From Paraburkholderia bannensis NBRC 103871 (lineage in GTDB: Bacteria > Pseudomonadota > Gammaproteobacteria > Burkholderiales > Burkholderiaceae), in the NCBI RefSeq assembly GCF_000685015.1, contig NZ_BAYA01000029.1, positions 1 to 64,000 of the forward strand: DNA of 64,000 nt, written 5' to 3'. Position numbers and translations under genes: made by a program. Each line of letters starts with the position of its first letter. Within the stretch, counting starts at the first letter, position 1. Positions 34,596-43,592 of this stretch are shown piece after piece. The notes under the pieces were generated by a model. It was not told the origin of the DNA and searched no databases. It saw nothing but the letters and a program-made list of their open reading frames with translations.

Positions 34596-36338
34596 ATGAA
34601 CACCCGTAAGCCCAAGCTCCGATCGGCCCAGTGGTTCGGCACCGCCGACAAGAACGGCTTCATGTACCGCAGCTGGATGAAGAATCAGGGCATTCCCGAT
34701 CACGAGTTCGCGGGCAAGCCGATCATCGGCATATGCAATACGTGGTCGGAACTCACGCCCTGCAATGCGCACTTTCGCAAGCTCGCCGAACACGTGAAGC
34801 GCGGCGTCTACGAGGCGGGCGGCTTTCCCGTGGAATTCCCGGTGTTTTCCAACGGCGAATCCAACCTGCGGCCCACGGCCATGTTCACGCGCAACCTCGC
34901 GTCGATGGACGTGGAGGAATCGATACGCGGCAATCCCGTCGATGCCGTGGTGCTGCTGGTGGGCTGCGACAAGACCACGCCCGCGCTGCTGATGGGCGCG
35001 GCCAGTTGCGACGTGCCCGCCATCGTCGTGAGCGGCGGCCCGATGCTCAACGGCAAGCACGAAGGGCGCGACATCGGCTCGGGCACGGTCGTGTGGCAAC
35101 TGAGCGAGCAGGTGAAGGCGGGCAAGATTTCGCTGCACGATTTCATGTCGGCGGAAGCGGGCATGTCGCGCTCGGCGGGCACCTGCAACACGATGGGCAC
35201 GGCGTCGACGATGGCCTGCATGGCCGAGGCGCTGGGCGTGACGCTGCCGCACAACGCGGCGATTCCCGCAGTGGACGCGCGGCGCTACGTGCTCGCGCAG
35301 ATGTCAGGAATCCGAATCGTCGAGATGGCGCTGGAGGACTTGCGTCTGTCGAAGCTGCTGACGCGCGAAGCCTTCGAGAACGCGATCCGCGCGAACGCGG
35401 CGATAGGCGGCTCCACCAACGCTGCGATTCATTTGAAGGCGATTGCAGGGCGCATTGGCGTGCCGCTGGAACTGGACGACTGGACGCGCATCGGGCGCGG
35501 CACGCCCACGCTTGTCGACCTGCAGCCGTCGGGTCGCTTCCTGATGGAGGAGTTCTATTACGCGGGCGGCCTGCCTGCCGTGCTGCGGCGCCTGGGCGAC
35601 GCGAACCTGCTGCCGCATCCCGATGCGCTCACCGCGAACGGCCGCACGCTCTGGGAGAACGTGCGCGAGGCGCCCAACTACAACGACGAGGTGATCCGCC
35701 CGCTCGACCAGCCGCTCGTGCAGGACGGCGGCCTGTGCGTGCTGCGCGGCAATCTCGCGCCCAATGGCGCGGTGCTCAAGCCGTCGGCGGCGACGCAATC
35801 GCTGCTCAAGCATCGCGGCCGCGCCGTGGTGTTCGAGAATTTCGACGACTACAAGGCGCGCATCGGCGACCCGGATCTGGACGTCACGGCGGACTCGGTG
35901 CTCGTGATGAAGAACTGCGGGCCGAAGGGCTATCCCGGCATGGCCGAGGTCGGCAACATGGGCCTGCCGCCCAAGCTGCTGGCGCAGGGCGTGACGGACA
36001 TGGTGCGCGTGTCGGACGCGCGCATGAGCGGCACGGCTTACGGCACGGTGGTGCTGCACGTTGCGCCCGAGGCGCGCGCGGGCGGGCCGCTCGCGATCGT
36101 GCGCGACGGCGACTGGATCGAGATGGATTGCGAGCAGGGCTCGTTGCGGGTGGATATCGGCGACGATGAAATTCGTGCGCGTCTGGAGGCATGGCATGCG
36201 CAGCAGCAGCCTTTGGCCGCCGATAGCAGCGGCTATCGCAAGCTCTACGTCGATCACGTGCTGCAAGCCGACGAAGGCTGCGATTTCGACTTTCTGGTGG
36301 GCTGCCGTGGTGCGGAGGTGCCGAAGCATTCGCATTGA
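34596..36338 (+). CDS. Second L-arabinonate-type dehydratase (IlvD/Edd family)
   Basis: 580 residues from the ATG at 34596; in-frame ATGs at 34557 and 34566 are possible but only weak ribosome-binding sequence is seen for any of them. It closely resembles the dehydratase at 13908 over its whole length (by eye well above 80 percent identity), and keeps all three cluster ligands Cys56, Cys124 and Cys197. Differences include VLLVGC for VLLCGC near 122 and a divergent C-terminal stretch (about 545-560). Standing alone beside the galactofuranose transporter, it may favour D-galactonate or act on arabinonate under different control. The likely regulator is whichever protein binds the ATAG-N5-CTAT pair. 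Confidence 0.9.
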   Translation: MNTRKPKLRSAQWFGTADKNGFMYRSWMKNQGIPDHEFAGKPIIGICNTWSELTPCNAHFRKLAEHVKRGVYEAGGFPVEFPVFSNGESNLRPTAMFTRNLASMDVEESIRGNPVDAVVLLVGCDKTTPALLMGAASCDVPAIVVSGGPMLNGKHEGRDIGSGTVVWQLSEQVKAGKISLHDFMSAEAGMSRSAGTCNTMGTASTMACMAEALGVTLPHNAAIPAVDARRYVLAQMSGIRIVEMALEDLRLSKLLTREAFENAIRANAAIGGSTNAAIHLKAIAGRIGVPLELDDWTRIGRGTPTLVDLQPSGRFLMEEFYYAGGLPAVLRRLGDANLLPHPDALTANGRTLWENVREAPNYNDEVIRPLDQPLVQDGGLCVLRGNLAPNGAVLKPSAATQSLLKHRGRAVVFENFDDYKARIGDPDLDVTADSVLVMKNCGPKGYPGMAEVGNMGLPPKLLAQGVTDMVRVSDARMSGTAYGTVVLHVAPEARAGGPLAIVRDGDWIEMDCEQGSLRVDIGDDEIRARLEAWHAQQQPLAADSSGYRKLYVDHVLQADEGCDFDFLVGCRGAEVPKHSH

Positions 36339-36435
36339 ATGCCTGGATTGAGGCAACCGGCGCGCAGCAGTCAATACTGCGCGCCGGTTCGTTGTACACG
36401 CAACGAGCCAGTGACTCGTCGCGCGTGCTGACGAT

Positions 36436-37632
36436 TTACTTCTCGATGATGCCCGGGATCGCGACGTTCGGATTGACGTCGGCGGTGTAGTCCACGCCTT
36501 CGATGCCGAAACCGAACAGGCGCAGGAACTCCGCCTTGTAGCCCGCGAAATCGGTCATCGCGTAGATGTTGTCGTCGGCGACTTCGTCCCACCAGGCCTT
36601 GACCTGCGCCTGGATGGCGGGATCGAGTTCCTTGTAGTCGGCGCGCAGGCGGCCTTCGTCGTCGAGGATCGGCGTGGCGCTGTACAGCGAGTCCTTGTAC
36701 AGGCCGTAGACCTGCTCGATGCAGCCTTCGTGCGTGCCGTTGGCCTTCATTGCGCGGAACAGCAGCGAGAGGTACAGCGGCATGATCGGAATAGCCGAGC
36801 TGGCCTGCGTCACCACGGCCTTGAGCACTGCAACGCGTGCGTCGCCACCCGTGGCCGCGAGCTTCGCGCGGATATCCAGCACCTTCTGGTCGAGATCCTT
36901 CTTGGCCTGGCCGATCGAGCCGTTCCAGTAGATGTCGTGCGTGACTTCCGCGCCCAGGTAGGTGAAGGCCGTGGTCTTCGCGCCATCGGCCAGCACGCCA
37001 GCGGCCGCCAGGGCGTCGATCCACATTTGCCAGTCTTCACCGCCCATCACGGCCACGGTGCCGTCGATTTCGTCCTGGGTGGCCGCTTCGAGCACGGTTT
37101 CCTTGACGACTTCCTTGTCGGTGTCGATGCCGCGCATGCGCAGCTGCTTGCCGACCGGCTTGAGCGTCGAGTTGTGCACGGCGCCCGTGACCGGGTGCGT
37201 GCGGCGCGGGGCGGCGAGGCTATAGACCACGAGGTCGACCTGGCCGAGATCGCGCTTGATCGTCTCGATGGTTTCCTGCTTGATGGCGTCCGAGAACGCA
37301 TCGCCGTTGATGGTTTTGGCGTACAGGCCTTTCTGGGTGGCGAACTTTTCGAACGCCGCCGTGTTGTACCAGCCAGCCGTGGCAGGGCGGGTGTCGGTGC
37401 CGGCGCGCTCGAAACAGACGCCGAGCGTGGCCGCATCCGAGCCGAAAGCCGCCGAAATGCGGGCAGCCAGGCCATAGCCCGTCGAGGAGCCGAGCACGAG
37501 AACGCGCTTGGGGCCGTTGGCGACGGGGCCGTTTTGTTTAACGTATTCGATTTGCTGAGCGACGTTGGCTTCGCATCCCACCGGATGGGCCGTCACGCAA
37601 ATGAAGCCGCGGACGCGCGGTTCGATAATCAT
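36436..37632 (-). CDS. fabV: Trans-2-enoyl-CoA/ACP reductase FabV
   Basis: 398 residues from the ATG at 37632, the FabV length. It reduces trans-2-enoyl-ACP (or -CoA) with NADH in the last step of each fatty-acid elongation cycle. Cofactor motif VLGSSTGYGLAARISAAFG (about 44-62), YSLAAPRRTHP (about 130-140) and the active-site Tyr-x8-Lys in IYWNGSIGQAKK (near 235-245) mark it as FabV and not FabI. FabV is known to be insensitive to triclosan. It is a single gene on the minus strand with no partner. Confidence 0.95.
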   Translation of the reverse strand: MIIEPRVRGFICVTAHPVGCEANVAQQIEYVKQNGPVANGPKRVLVLGSSTGYGLAARISAAFGSDAATLGVCFERAGTDTRPATAGWYNTAAFEKFATQKGLYAKTINGDAFSDAIKQETIETIKRDLGQVDLVVYSLAAPRRTHPVTGAVHNSTLKPVGKQLRMRGIDTDKEVVKETVLEAATQDEIDGTVAVMGGEDWQMWIDALAAAGVLADGAKTTAFTYLGAEVTHDIYWNGSIGQAKKDLDQKVLDIRAKLAATGGDARVAVLKAVVTQASSAIPIMPLYLSLLFRAMKANGTHEGCIEQVYGLYKDSLYSATPILDDEGRLRADYKELDPAIQAQVKAWWDEVADDNIYAMTDFAGYKAEFLRLFGFGIEGVDYTADVNPNVAIPGIIEK

Positions 37633-37819
37633 CAGACTTCTCCGTAAGTCGCATGGTGCATGCAGGAACGGGGCGCATTTTAGCGCGAGCCTGCGTTGCG
37701 GGCCATCGATGACGGTTTTGGCGAGGGGTTTTGGGGCCGGGGTGGGAGTGCTTGAGCCTCGTTTTGCCCTCGTCATGAAGTCGTTTTTGGCCGTCCTGGC
37801 GGTCGTTGCGCAGCCGCTT

Positions 37820-38869
37820 TCAGTGCGCGGCGGCCAGCCGGGGCTGGCCCGCAGGCAGGCAGCCGAGCCCCATCAGCGTGGCTTCCACGGCCGCGTCGAG
37901 CGGCGTATGCGGCTCGCGGCCGAGTGTCGCGACAAGACGCGTGTTGTCCAGTTCGAGCGTCTCGCGCCACAGATAGCGCATCTCCAGCATTTCGCGCGGC
38001 GTGGTCGAAAAGAGTGCCGCCATGTAGATCAGTGGCCACGGGAACGCGCCGCGCTTGACCGTGAGGCCGTGTCGGGCCGCCACGCGGCAGATCGCGGCGG
38101 CCATCTGCGTGCCGTCGGCGTCCCAGTGGCCCGCCATGTGAAAGCGTGCGAACGGTTCCAGCGCGGCGCGCTGTTCGATCAGTTCGAGCATGGTGCGCGC
38201 GACGTCGGGCACATAGCCCCAGCTATGGCCCGCGCCCGGCGTGCCCGGCTCGCGCACCGAGCGCAGCGGCTTGCCCGGCGTGAGGAAGCCTTGCGCCAGC
38301 CAGCTATTGCCCACGTGCGGCCCGAAGAAGTCGCCCGCGCGCACCACGATCGCGCGCGCGCCGCGCGTGGTGGCGGCCTCGATGCGCCGCTCCAGGTCCA
38401 CGCGGATCGCGCCCTTGCGGGTGCGCGGCTGCTGCGGCGCATCCTCGCCGACGAGCGGCAGCGCGTCCGGGCCGTAGTTGTAGACCGTTCCCGGCAGCAC
38501 GACGGTGGCGCGCATGGCCTGCGCGGCGGCGAGCGTGTTGTCGATCATCGGCAACACGAGGTCGGCCCAGCGGCGGTAGCCGGGCGGATTCACGGCGTGG
38601 ACGATGACCTCGCAGCCCTGGGCGGCGCGCATGACGGCGTCGCGATCCATGACATCGCCTTGCACGGTTTCGATTGCGCTGATTGCACCAATCTCACCGA
38701 CTGCACCGGCGTCGCCTTCAGGGCTCACGCTGCGCTGCAACGCCCGCACCCGCCAGCCTGCGCCGCTCAACTGCCGCGCGAGTTCGCCGCCGATGCCGCC
38801 GCTCACGCCCAGCACGAGCGCCGTGCGCGCCGTTTGGTCGAACGCCGTTTCGCCGAAATTTGCCGCCAT
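37820..38869 (-). CDS. NAD(P)-binding epimerase/dehydratase-like SDR protein
   Basis: 349 residues. Extended short-chain dehydrogenase fold: nucleotide motif VLGVSGGIGGELARQLSGAG (about 19-38), ETVQGDVMDRDAVMRAAQGC, HAVNPPGYRRW near 92-102, and PGTVYNYGPDALPLVGED with a Tyr-x-x-Tyr catalytic area. It lacks a clear Tyr-x3-Lys (VYNYGPD), so catalysis may be altered. Divergent from a LysR gene at 38969, probably its regulator. Substrate unknown. Confidence 0.75.
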   Translation of the reverse strand: MAANFGETAFDQTARTALVLGVSGGIGGELARQLSGAGWRVRALQRSVSPEGDAGAVGEIGAISAIETVQGDVMDRDAVMRAAQGCEVIVHAVNPPGYRRWADLVLPMIDNTLAAAQAMRATVVLPGTVYNYGPDALPLVGEDAPQQPRTRKGAIRVDLERRIEAATTRGARAIVVRAGDFFGPHVGNSWLAQGFLTPGKPLRSVREPGTPGAGHSWGYVPDVARTMLELIEQRAALEPFARFHMAGHWDADGTQMAAAICRVAARHGLTVKRGAFPWPLIYMAALFSTTPREMLEMRYLWRETLELDNTRLVATLGREPHTPLDAAVEATLMGLGCLPAGQPRLAAAH

Positions 38870-38968
38870 GATCGTTCTCGCTTGAAAGAAGTGTCGATGG
38901 GGGCATTCTGCGCGCCGGGCGGTTCATAAAAAATTGCCTGGAATCGCGTAGCGGCTATACATTTATGC

Positions 38969-39871
38969 ATGGCCTCGAATCTGAACTGGGAACTCTACCG
39001 AACCTTCCTCGCCGTGCTCACGGAAGGCTCGCTCTCGGGCGCGGCGCGCGCGCTCGGCATCACGCAGCCTACGGCGGGGCGGCATGTGGCGGCGCTCGAA
39101 GAGGCGTTCGGCCAGCCGCTTTTCACGCGCTCGCCTGCGGGCTTCCTGCCGACCGAAGCGGCGCGCGCGCTGCGCGGCTACGCCGAGTCCATGCGCAGCA
39201 CGGCAGCGGCGCTGGAGCGCGCGGCCTCGGGGCAGGGTAATGCGATGCGCGGCGTGGTGCGCATCACCGCGAGCGAAGTGGTGAGCGTGGAAGTGCTGCC
39301 GCCGGTTCTGGCCGCGCTGCGTCGCGCGCATCCCCAGATCGTGGTGGAACTGGTGCCGAGCAACCGACTCCAGGATCTGCTGCAACGTGAAGTGGATATC
39401 GCCGTGCGCATGACGGCGCCGCAGCAGGACATGCTGATCGCGCGGCGCATCGGCGACATTGAAATCGGTCTGCATGCGCGCGACGACTATCTGGCCGAAC
39501 ACGGCACGCCGCAATCGATCGCCGATCTCGCGCAGCACGCGCTGATCGGCTACGACACCGTCACGCCCTTCGTGCGCGCGGCGGCGACCAGACTGCCGTA
39601 CTGGAAGCGCGAAAGCTTCGCGCTGCGCACCGACAGCGATGTCGCCCAACTGGCGATGCTGCGCGCGGGTTGCGGCATCGGTGTGTGCCAGGTGGGCGTC
39701 GCGCGGCGCGATGCACGTTTGCAGCGCGTGTTGCCGCGCGAGTGTGCGGTCAAGCTGACGACATGGATCGCCATGCACGAAGACCTGCGCGGCAACAAGC
39801 GCTGCAAGGCGGTGTTCGATGCCCTGGCCAGCGGGCTGGAGGCTTATATCGCCCAGGCGGGCGGCGCCTAG
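38969..39871 (+). CDS. LysR-family regulator, divergent from the epimerase gene
   Basis: 300 residues. HTH MASNLNWELYRTFLAVLTEGSLSGAARALGITQPTAGRHVAALEEAFGQPLF at about 3-55, then LysR ligand domain with DIAVRMTAPQQDMLIARRIGDIEIGLHARDDYL near 130-165. No ribosome-binding site precedes the ATG, and TATACAT lies close before it, so the mRNA may be leaderless. It probably governs the divergent epimerase gene. Confidence 0.9.
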   Translation: MASNLNWELYRTFLAVLTEGSLSGAARALGITQPTAGRHVAALEEAFGQPLFTRSPAGFLPTEAARALRGYAESMRSTAAALERAASGQGNAMRGVVRITASEVVSVEVLPPVLAALRRAHPQIVVELVPSNRLQDLLQREVDIAVRMTAPQQDMLIARRIGDIEIGLHARDDYLAEHGTPQSIADLAQHALIGYDTVTPFVRAAATRLPYWKRESFALRTDSDVAQLAMLRAGCGIGVCQVGVARRDARLQRVLPRECAVKLTTWIAMHEDLRGNKRCKAVFDALASGLEAYIAQAGGA

Positions 39872-39882
39872 GCAACGCGCCT

Positions 39883-40362
39883 TTACGCTGCTTCGGCGAC
39901 GTCGATGACCGGCTCGCAGCGGATCGGGAAATTGACCGAATTCGCGATATAGCACTGCTCATGCGCGGCGTGATGCAGGTGTTCCGCGAGGCTGCGGTTG
40001 TCGCCCGCCCGGATCGTCACGCGCGGGCGCAAGACGATTTCCTTGAAGCGACCCGCCTGGGCGTTGTCGATCATCGTGCCTTGCGCTTCGTCGACATAGG
40101 CGAGCACGGTCACGCCCGCGTCGGCGCACAGATGCAGATACCAGAGCTTGTGGCAGGCGCTTGCGGAGGCCACGAGCAAGTCTTCGGGATTCCAGCGCGC
40201 CGCGTCGCCGCGAAAGGCCGGGTCAGCCGATCCCGGGATGGCAGGCTTGCCCGCGGACTCGATGATGTGATCGCGGCCATAGTCGCGATAACCCGAGGTG
40301 CCCGTGCCGCGATTGCCTGTCCATTGCACCTTCACCGCGTAGTTGTGTTCCTTGTGCGCCAT
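39883..40362 (-). CDS. OsmC-family peroxide-detoxification-type protein
   Basis: 159 residues. OsmC fold with the two redox cysteines: ASASACHKLWYLHLCADAG near 66-84 and HAAHEQCYIANSVNFPI near 132-148. OsmC/Ohr proteins reduce organic hydroperoxides through these thiols. The sequence after Ser-Ala-Cys is that of the short OsmC-like group, not Ohr. It is divergent from a GntR gene whose palindrome overlaps the OsmC promoter, so the GntR protein likely represses it. Confidence 0.88.
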   Translation of the reverse strand: MAHKEHNYAVKVQWTGNRGTGTSGYRDYGRDHIIESAGKPAIPGSADPAFRGDAARWNPEDLLVASASACHKLWYLHLCADAGVTVLAYVDEAQGTMIDNAQAGRFKEIVLRPRVTIRAGDNRSLAEHLHHAAHEQCYIANSVNFPIRCEPVIDVAEAA

Positions 40363-40409
40363 CTCAAGCTCTCCATGCTGTCGTGGGTTCGACTATTATC
40401 CCTTCGATT

Positions 40410-40441
40410 GTCTAAATGGTATACCATTATTCCGTTTAGAC
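40410..40441. promoter_or_regulatory. Nested palindromic operator between the OsmC and GntR genes
   Basis: AATGGTATACCATT (40415-40428) is a perfect palindrome containing TGGTATACCA, the FadR-subgroup GntR site. Around it, GTCTAAA (40410-40416) pairs with TTTAGAC (40435-40441). One site lies between two divergent starts, so both genes may respond to it. Confidence 0.65.
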
Positions 40442-40466
40442 GATGTTGGGGAGCGTGGGGCGGGAC

Positions 40467-41114
40467 ATGGAAGCCAGAATCGATTCGACGGCCCAGGCCG
40501 TGGCGGCGGCATTGCGGGACATGATTGTCGAAGGCGAACTCGCGGCGGGCGAGCGCCTGGTGGAACGCGACCTGGCCGAGCGTTTCGAGGTGAGCCGCAT
40601 TCCCTTGCGCGAAGCGATCCAGCGCCTGGAGCGCGAAGGGCTGGTGGAGATCTACCGCAATCGCGGCGCGGTGGTGCGCATGCTCGATGCGCAGGATATC
40701 GCCGAAATCTACGACCTGCGCGTGCTGCTGGAAGGCGATGCGATCTTTCGCAGCGTGAAGCGCATCGACGACGAGACCCTCGCGCGCGCCGAACTCGTGC
40801 ACCGGCTGCTGGGCGAGGCGCAGACGCGCAAGAAGCAGGGCGAACTGAACCGCGAGTTTCACGAACTGCTCTATGGCGCATGCGGCAACGCGCGGGCGCT
40901 CGCGGCGATTCGCGAATTACGTCATCAGGTGGAGCGTTATGAGCGGCTGCAACGCACCTTGCTTGCCGATACGCCTGCATTCCAGCACGAGCACGAAGGC
41001 ATTCTCGACGCGTGTCTTGCGCGCAATGCGCGGCTCGCGCGCTCGCTCACGGCGGCGCATATCGAATCGGCTCGGCGCATCGCGTTGGCGGTGGTCGCCG
41101 ACCAGGCCGCTTAA
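40467..41114 (+). CDS. FadR/GntR-family (FCD domain) regulator, divergent from the OsmC gene
   Basis: 215 residues from the ATG at 40467 (purine-rich GGGGAG upstream); the ATG at 40443 adds eight residues but lies directly beside the operator and has no ribosome-binding site. HTH GELAAGERLVERDLAERFEVSRIPLREAIQRLEREGLV (about 20-57) and FCD helices (about 85-205, metal-type LNREFHELLYGACGN and HIESARRIAL). Expected ligand is a small carboxylate; repression of the divergent OsmC gene is the likely role, given the shared TGGTATACCA site. Confidence 0.9.
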   Translation: MEARIDSTAQAVAAALRDMIVEGELAAGERLVERDLAERFEVSRIPLREAIQRLEREGLVEIYRNRGAVVRMLDAQDIAEIYDLRVLLEGDAIFRSVKRIDDETLARAELVHRLLGEAQTRKKQGELNREFHELLYGACGNARALAAIRELRHQVERYERLQRTLLADTPAFQHEHEGILDACLARNARLARSLTAAHIESARRIALAVVADQAA

Positions 41115-41141
41115 GCAGGCCGCTCAAGCAGGCCGCCTGAG
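41103..41141. repeat. 13-bp tandem repeat over the GntR stop codon
   Basis: CAGGCCGCTTAAG, CAGGCCGCTCAAG and CAGGCCGCCTGAG, three contiguous copies starting within the last codons of the GntR gene. Confidence 0.6.
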
Positions 41142-41252
41142 CACGCCGATTCAATTCATTCACACTCGACGCGGTTTTCCTTACGACATTTTTTCTTGTG
41201 CCCCCCAGCGCGCAAACCTAGACTGGGCTGCATGGAAACGACAGGAGAGGCC

Positions 41253-41909
41253 ATGTCGACGCAGCGCGCACCGCAACGCCAGCACGATCGCATCGTCAGC
41301 AAGCAGCCGGGCATTGGCCATCTGGTCTTACGACGCTTCGATCCGCAGCGCGACTCGTGGGAGTTCCTCACGCAACTGCTGCACCGCGCGTTTGCGCGGC
41401 TCGCCTCGCTGGGCCTGCATTGTGCGTGCGTCGACCAGGCCGCTAGCGCCACGCGTCAGCGCGCGCTGGCGGGCGATTGCTTCGTGGCGGTCTGCAACGG
41501 CCGCATCGTCGGCACGATGACGCTGGAAGGCCGCGACGTCGAATCGCAGTGCGAGCACTATCGCCAGCGCGGCGTGGTTTCTTTGCACCAGTTCGGCGTC
41601 GAACCGGCGTGGCAAAGCCGGGGCATTGGCCAGGCGCTGCTCGCCTTCGCGAGCCAGTGGGCCGCCGCACGCGGCTTCACGCAGGTCGCGCTCGACACAC
41701 CGTTTCCGGCGGCGCATCTCGTGGCGTTCTATCGGGCGCAGGGCTTCAGCCTCGTCGACGTGGTGCGCTTCGCGGGCCGTCACTACGACAGCGCGATCCT
41801 GAGCAAGTCCGCCGCCGTCAGCGGGTCGTTCGGACTCATGCAGCCCGCGCATGCCAATGCACACGCAACGGGCAGCCGACGCCAAATGCGCATTTTTACG
41901 CCGTCTTGA
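41253..41909 (+). CDS. GNAT-family N-acetyltransferase
   Basis: 218 residues from the ATG at 41253, preceded by AGGAGAGG; ATG 41232 is an alternative. GNAT core: VVSLHQFGVEPAWQSRGIGQALLAFASQWAAARGF around 110-145 carries the Q/R-x-x-G-x-G/A acetyl-CoA loop (QSRGIGQA). Acceptor unknown. Its 3' end overlaps the convergent EAL gene by 14 bp. The C-terminal tail after residue 190 is hydrophilic and variable. Confidence 0.8.
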   Translation: MSTQRAPQRQHDRIVSKQPGIGHLVLRRFDPQRDSWEFLTQLLHRAFARLASLGLHCACVDQAASATRQRALAGDCFVAVCNGRIVGTMTLEGRDVESQCEHYRQRGVVSLHQFGVEPAWQSRGIGQALLAFASQWAAARGFTQVALDTPFPAAHLVAFYRAQGFSLVDVVRFAGRHYDSAILSKSAAVSGSFGLMQPAHANAHATGSRRQMRIFTPS

Positions 41910-43464
41910 CGGCATTTTCCTCGACCCAGCGCACGAATTCCGCAGCGGGCATCGCCTTGGCATAGAGCCAACCTTGCGCGAACTGCACGCCGTGTTCGCG
42001 CAGGTACTCGGCCTGCGCCTCGACTTCCACGCCTTCCGCGACCATCGCCAGCTTCAGCTCGTGCGCGATGCCGATGATGTGCGGCACGATCGCGTTCATT
42101 TCCGAACCCGACGTCAGCGCGTTGATAAAGGACTTGTCGATCTTGATGCCGTCCACCGGCAATGCATGCAGATAGGCGAGGCTCGAATAACCGGTGCCGA
42201 AATCGTCGATAAAGACTTTGTGGCCCGAGTCGCGGTAGCCCTGTAAAACCGGCCCCAGACGCTGCGCATCGATAAACGCGCGTTCGATGCATTCGAACCA
42301 GATCTGCCCGGCACGCACGTCGTGATTCGCGAAGCACGCCTTGAGCGTATGCAGGAAACGCGAAGAAGCGAGGTCATCGCGCGTGACGTTGATGGAGATG
42401 TGCAGGTCGCGGCGCTGCGCGAGCAATGTCCCTGCGCCCGCGAACACGGACTGGATCACGAGGTCGGTGATCGGCTGGATCAGGCCGAGCGATTCCGCCA
42501 TCGGAATGAAGGTGTCGGGCGCGATCACGGCGCCATCGGCGAGCGTCCAGCGCACGAGGGCTTCCGCGCCGACGCAGCGGCCCGTGCGCAGATCGACGAG
42601 CGGCTGGAACCACGCCGCGAACTGGCGCCTGCGTATGCCTTCGAGCAGCGCGTGGCGCGGCGTGCGCAGCTTGCGGCGCCAGCGCAGCACGAGCCAGGTG
42701 CCGAGCGCGCTCGCGAGCAGCGCGGGCGCGAGGAAGAGCCTGACCTGCGCGGCCACGTCGGGCCGCACGCGATCCGCGGGTTCGTAGGCGACCACCGTAA
42801 GCGGGTAGCGCTGCGAGCGATTGACCACGTAGTAACGCTGCTCGAAGAAACTCGCTGGCGGATTGCGAAACAGCGCGGCGCGCATGAGCGCCGTGTCCGC
42901 GCGCGGCCAGCGTGTAACGATCGCGCCGTCGAACGATTCGAGCAGCGCAAGCTCGATCGTGTCGTCCAGCGGCACGATGTCGAGATAAAAGCGTGGATCC
43001 ACCACGACGATATGGCTGCCGTAGCGGATGTTGAGCATGCGCATTTCGTTGCCGCGCTTGCCGGTTTCCGTCGACCAGGCGCTGAATCCATCGCTGTAGC
43101 GCCACTGCGCGGGCGGCAGCGCACTGCCAGCAAGCCCGCGCAACGTCGAACAGCGTACCGTCACGCCATCTGTCCACGCGACGTTGCGTATGTAGCGGTA
43201 TTGCTCCTCGATGCGCCGCATCGTCTGGAGATGCTCGGGCGTGCAGGGCGTGCCCTCGTAGGGTACGAGCGCGCGCAGCGCGGCGTCGGCTTCGGCGGTC
43301 ACGACTTCGGCTCGCACGAGCGCGCGTCGCGCGTACTCGTCGATCTGCGCGCGCTGGTGCTGCTCGACCACGGTGTCCACGGCCCAGACGAGCACCGCGA
43401 GCGTTGCGCAGACGCCCAGCGCGACGAGGCAGAACGTGGCGAGCACGGTCAATCTGCTTTTCAT
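41896..43464 (-). CDS. CSS-motif membrane c-di-GMP phosphodiesterase (EAL)
   Basis: 522 residues. Two membrane helices (about 4-30 and 241-262) flank a periplasmic CSS domain with Cys74 (TPCTPEHL) and Cys105 (RCSTLRG), the pair oxidised by DsbA-DsbB in known CSS-EAL enzymes. The EAL domain (about 270-515) shows EAL at 301-303, CIERAF, DDFGTGYSSLAYLHALP, and KIDKSFI, EGVEVEAQ, QGWLYAKAMP. The catalytic set appears complete. It hydrolyses c-di-GMP to pGpG, favouring motility; the cyclase next door opposes it. Confidence 0.92.
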   Translation of the reverse strand: MKSRLTVLATFCLVALGVCATLAVLVWAVDTVVEQHQRAQIDEYARRALVRAEVVTAEADAALRALVPYEGTPCTPEHLQTMRRIEEQYRYIRNVAWTDGVTVRCSTLRGLAGSALPPAQWRYSDGFSAWSTETGKRGNEMRMLNIRYGSHIVVVDPRFYLDIVPLDDTIELALLESFDGAIVTRWPRADTALMRAALFRNPPASFFEQRYYVVNRSQRYPLTVVAYEPADRVRPDVAAQVRLFLAPALLASALGTWLVLRWRRKLRTPRHALLEGIRRRQFAAWFQPLVDLRTGRCVGAEALVRWTLADGAVIAPDTFIPMAESLGLIQPITDLVIQSVFAGAGTLLAQRRDLHISINVTRDDLASSRFLHTLKACFANHDVRAGQIWFECIERAFIDAQRLGPVLQGYRDSGHKVFIDDFGTGYSSLAYLHALPVDGIKIDKSFINALTSGSEMNAIVPHIIGIAHELKLAMVAEGVEVEAQAEYLREHGVQFAQGWLYAKAMPAAEFVRWVEENAVKTA

Positions 43465-43592
43465 GCCGGATGGGTGCGGGCGCAGGTGAAGGGCCCGCCG
43501 ATGTTAACGTCTTTCGCGGCGCGTCGAGCCGGGGGTGTGCAACCGCCTTCGCTGCATTATTTGTTGCGCATGGAACGAGATCGAAGCGACGT

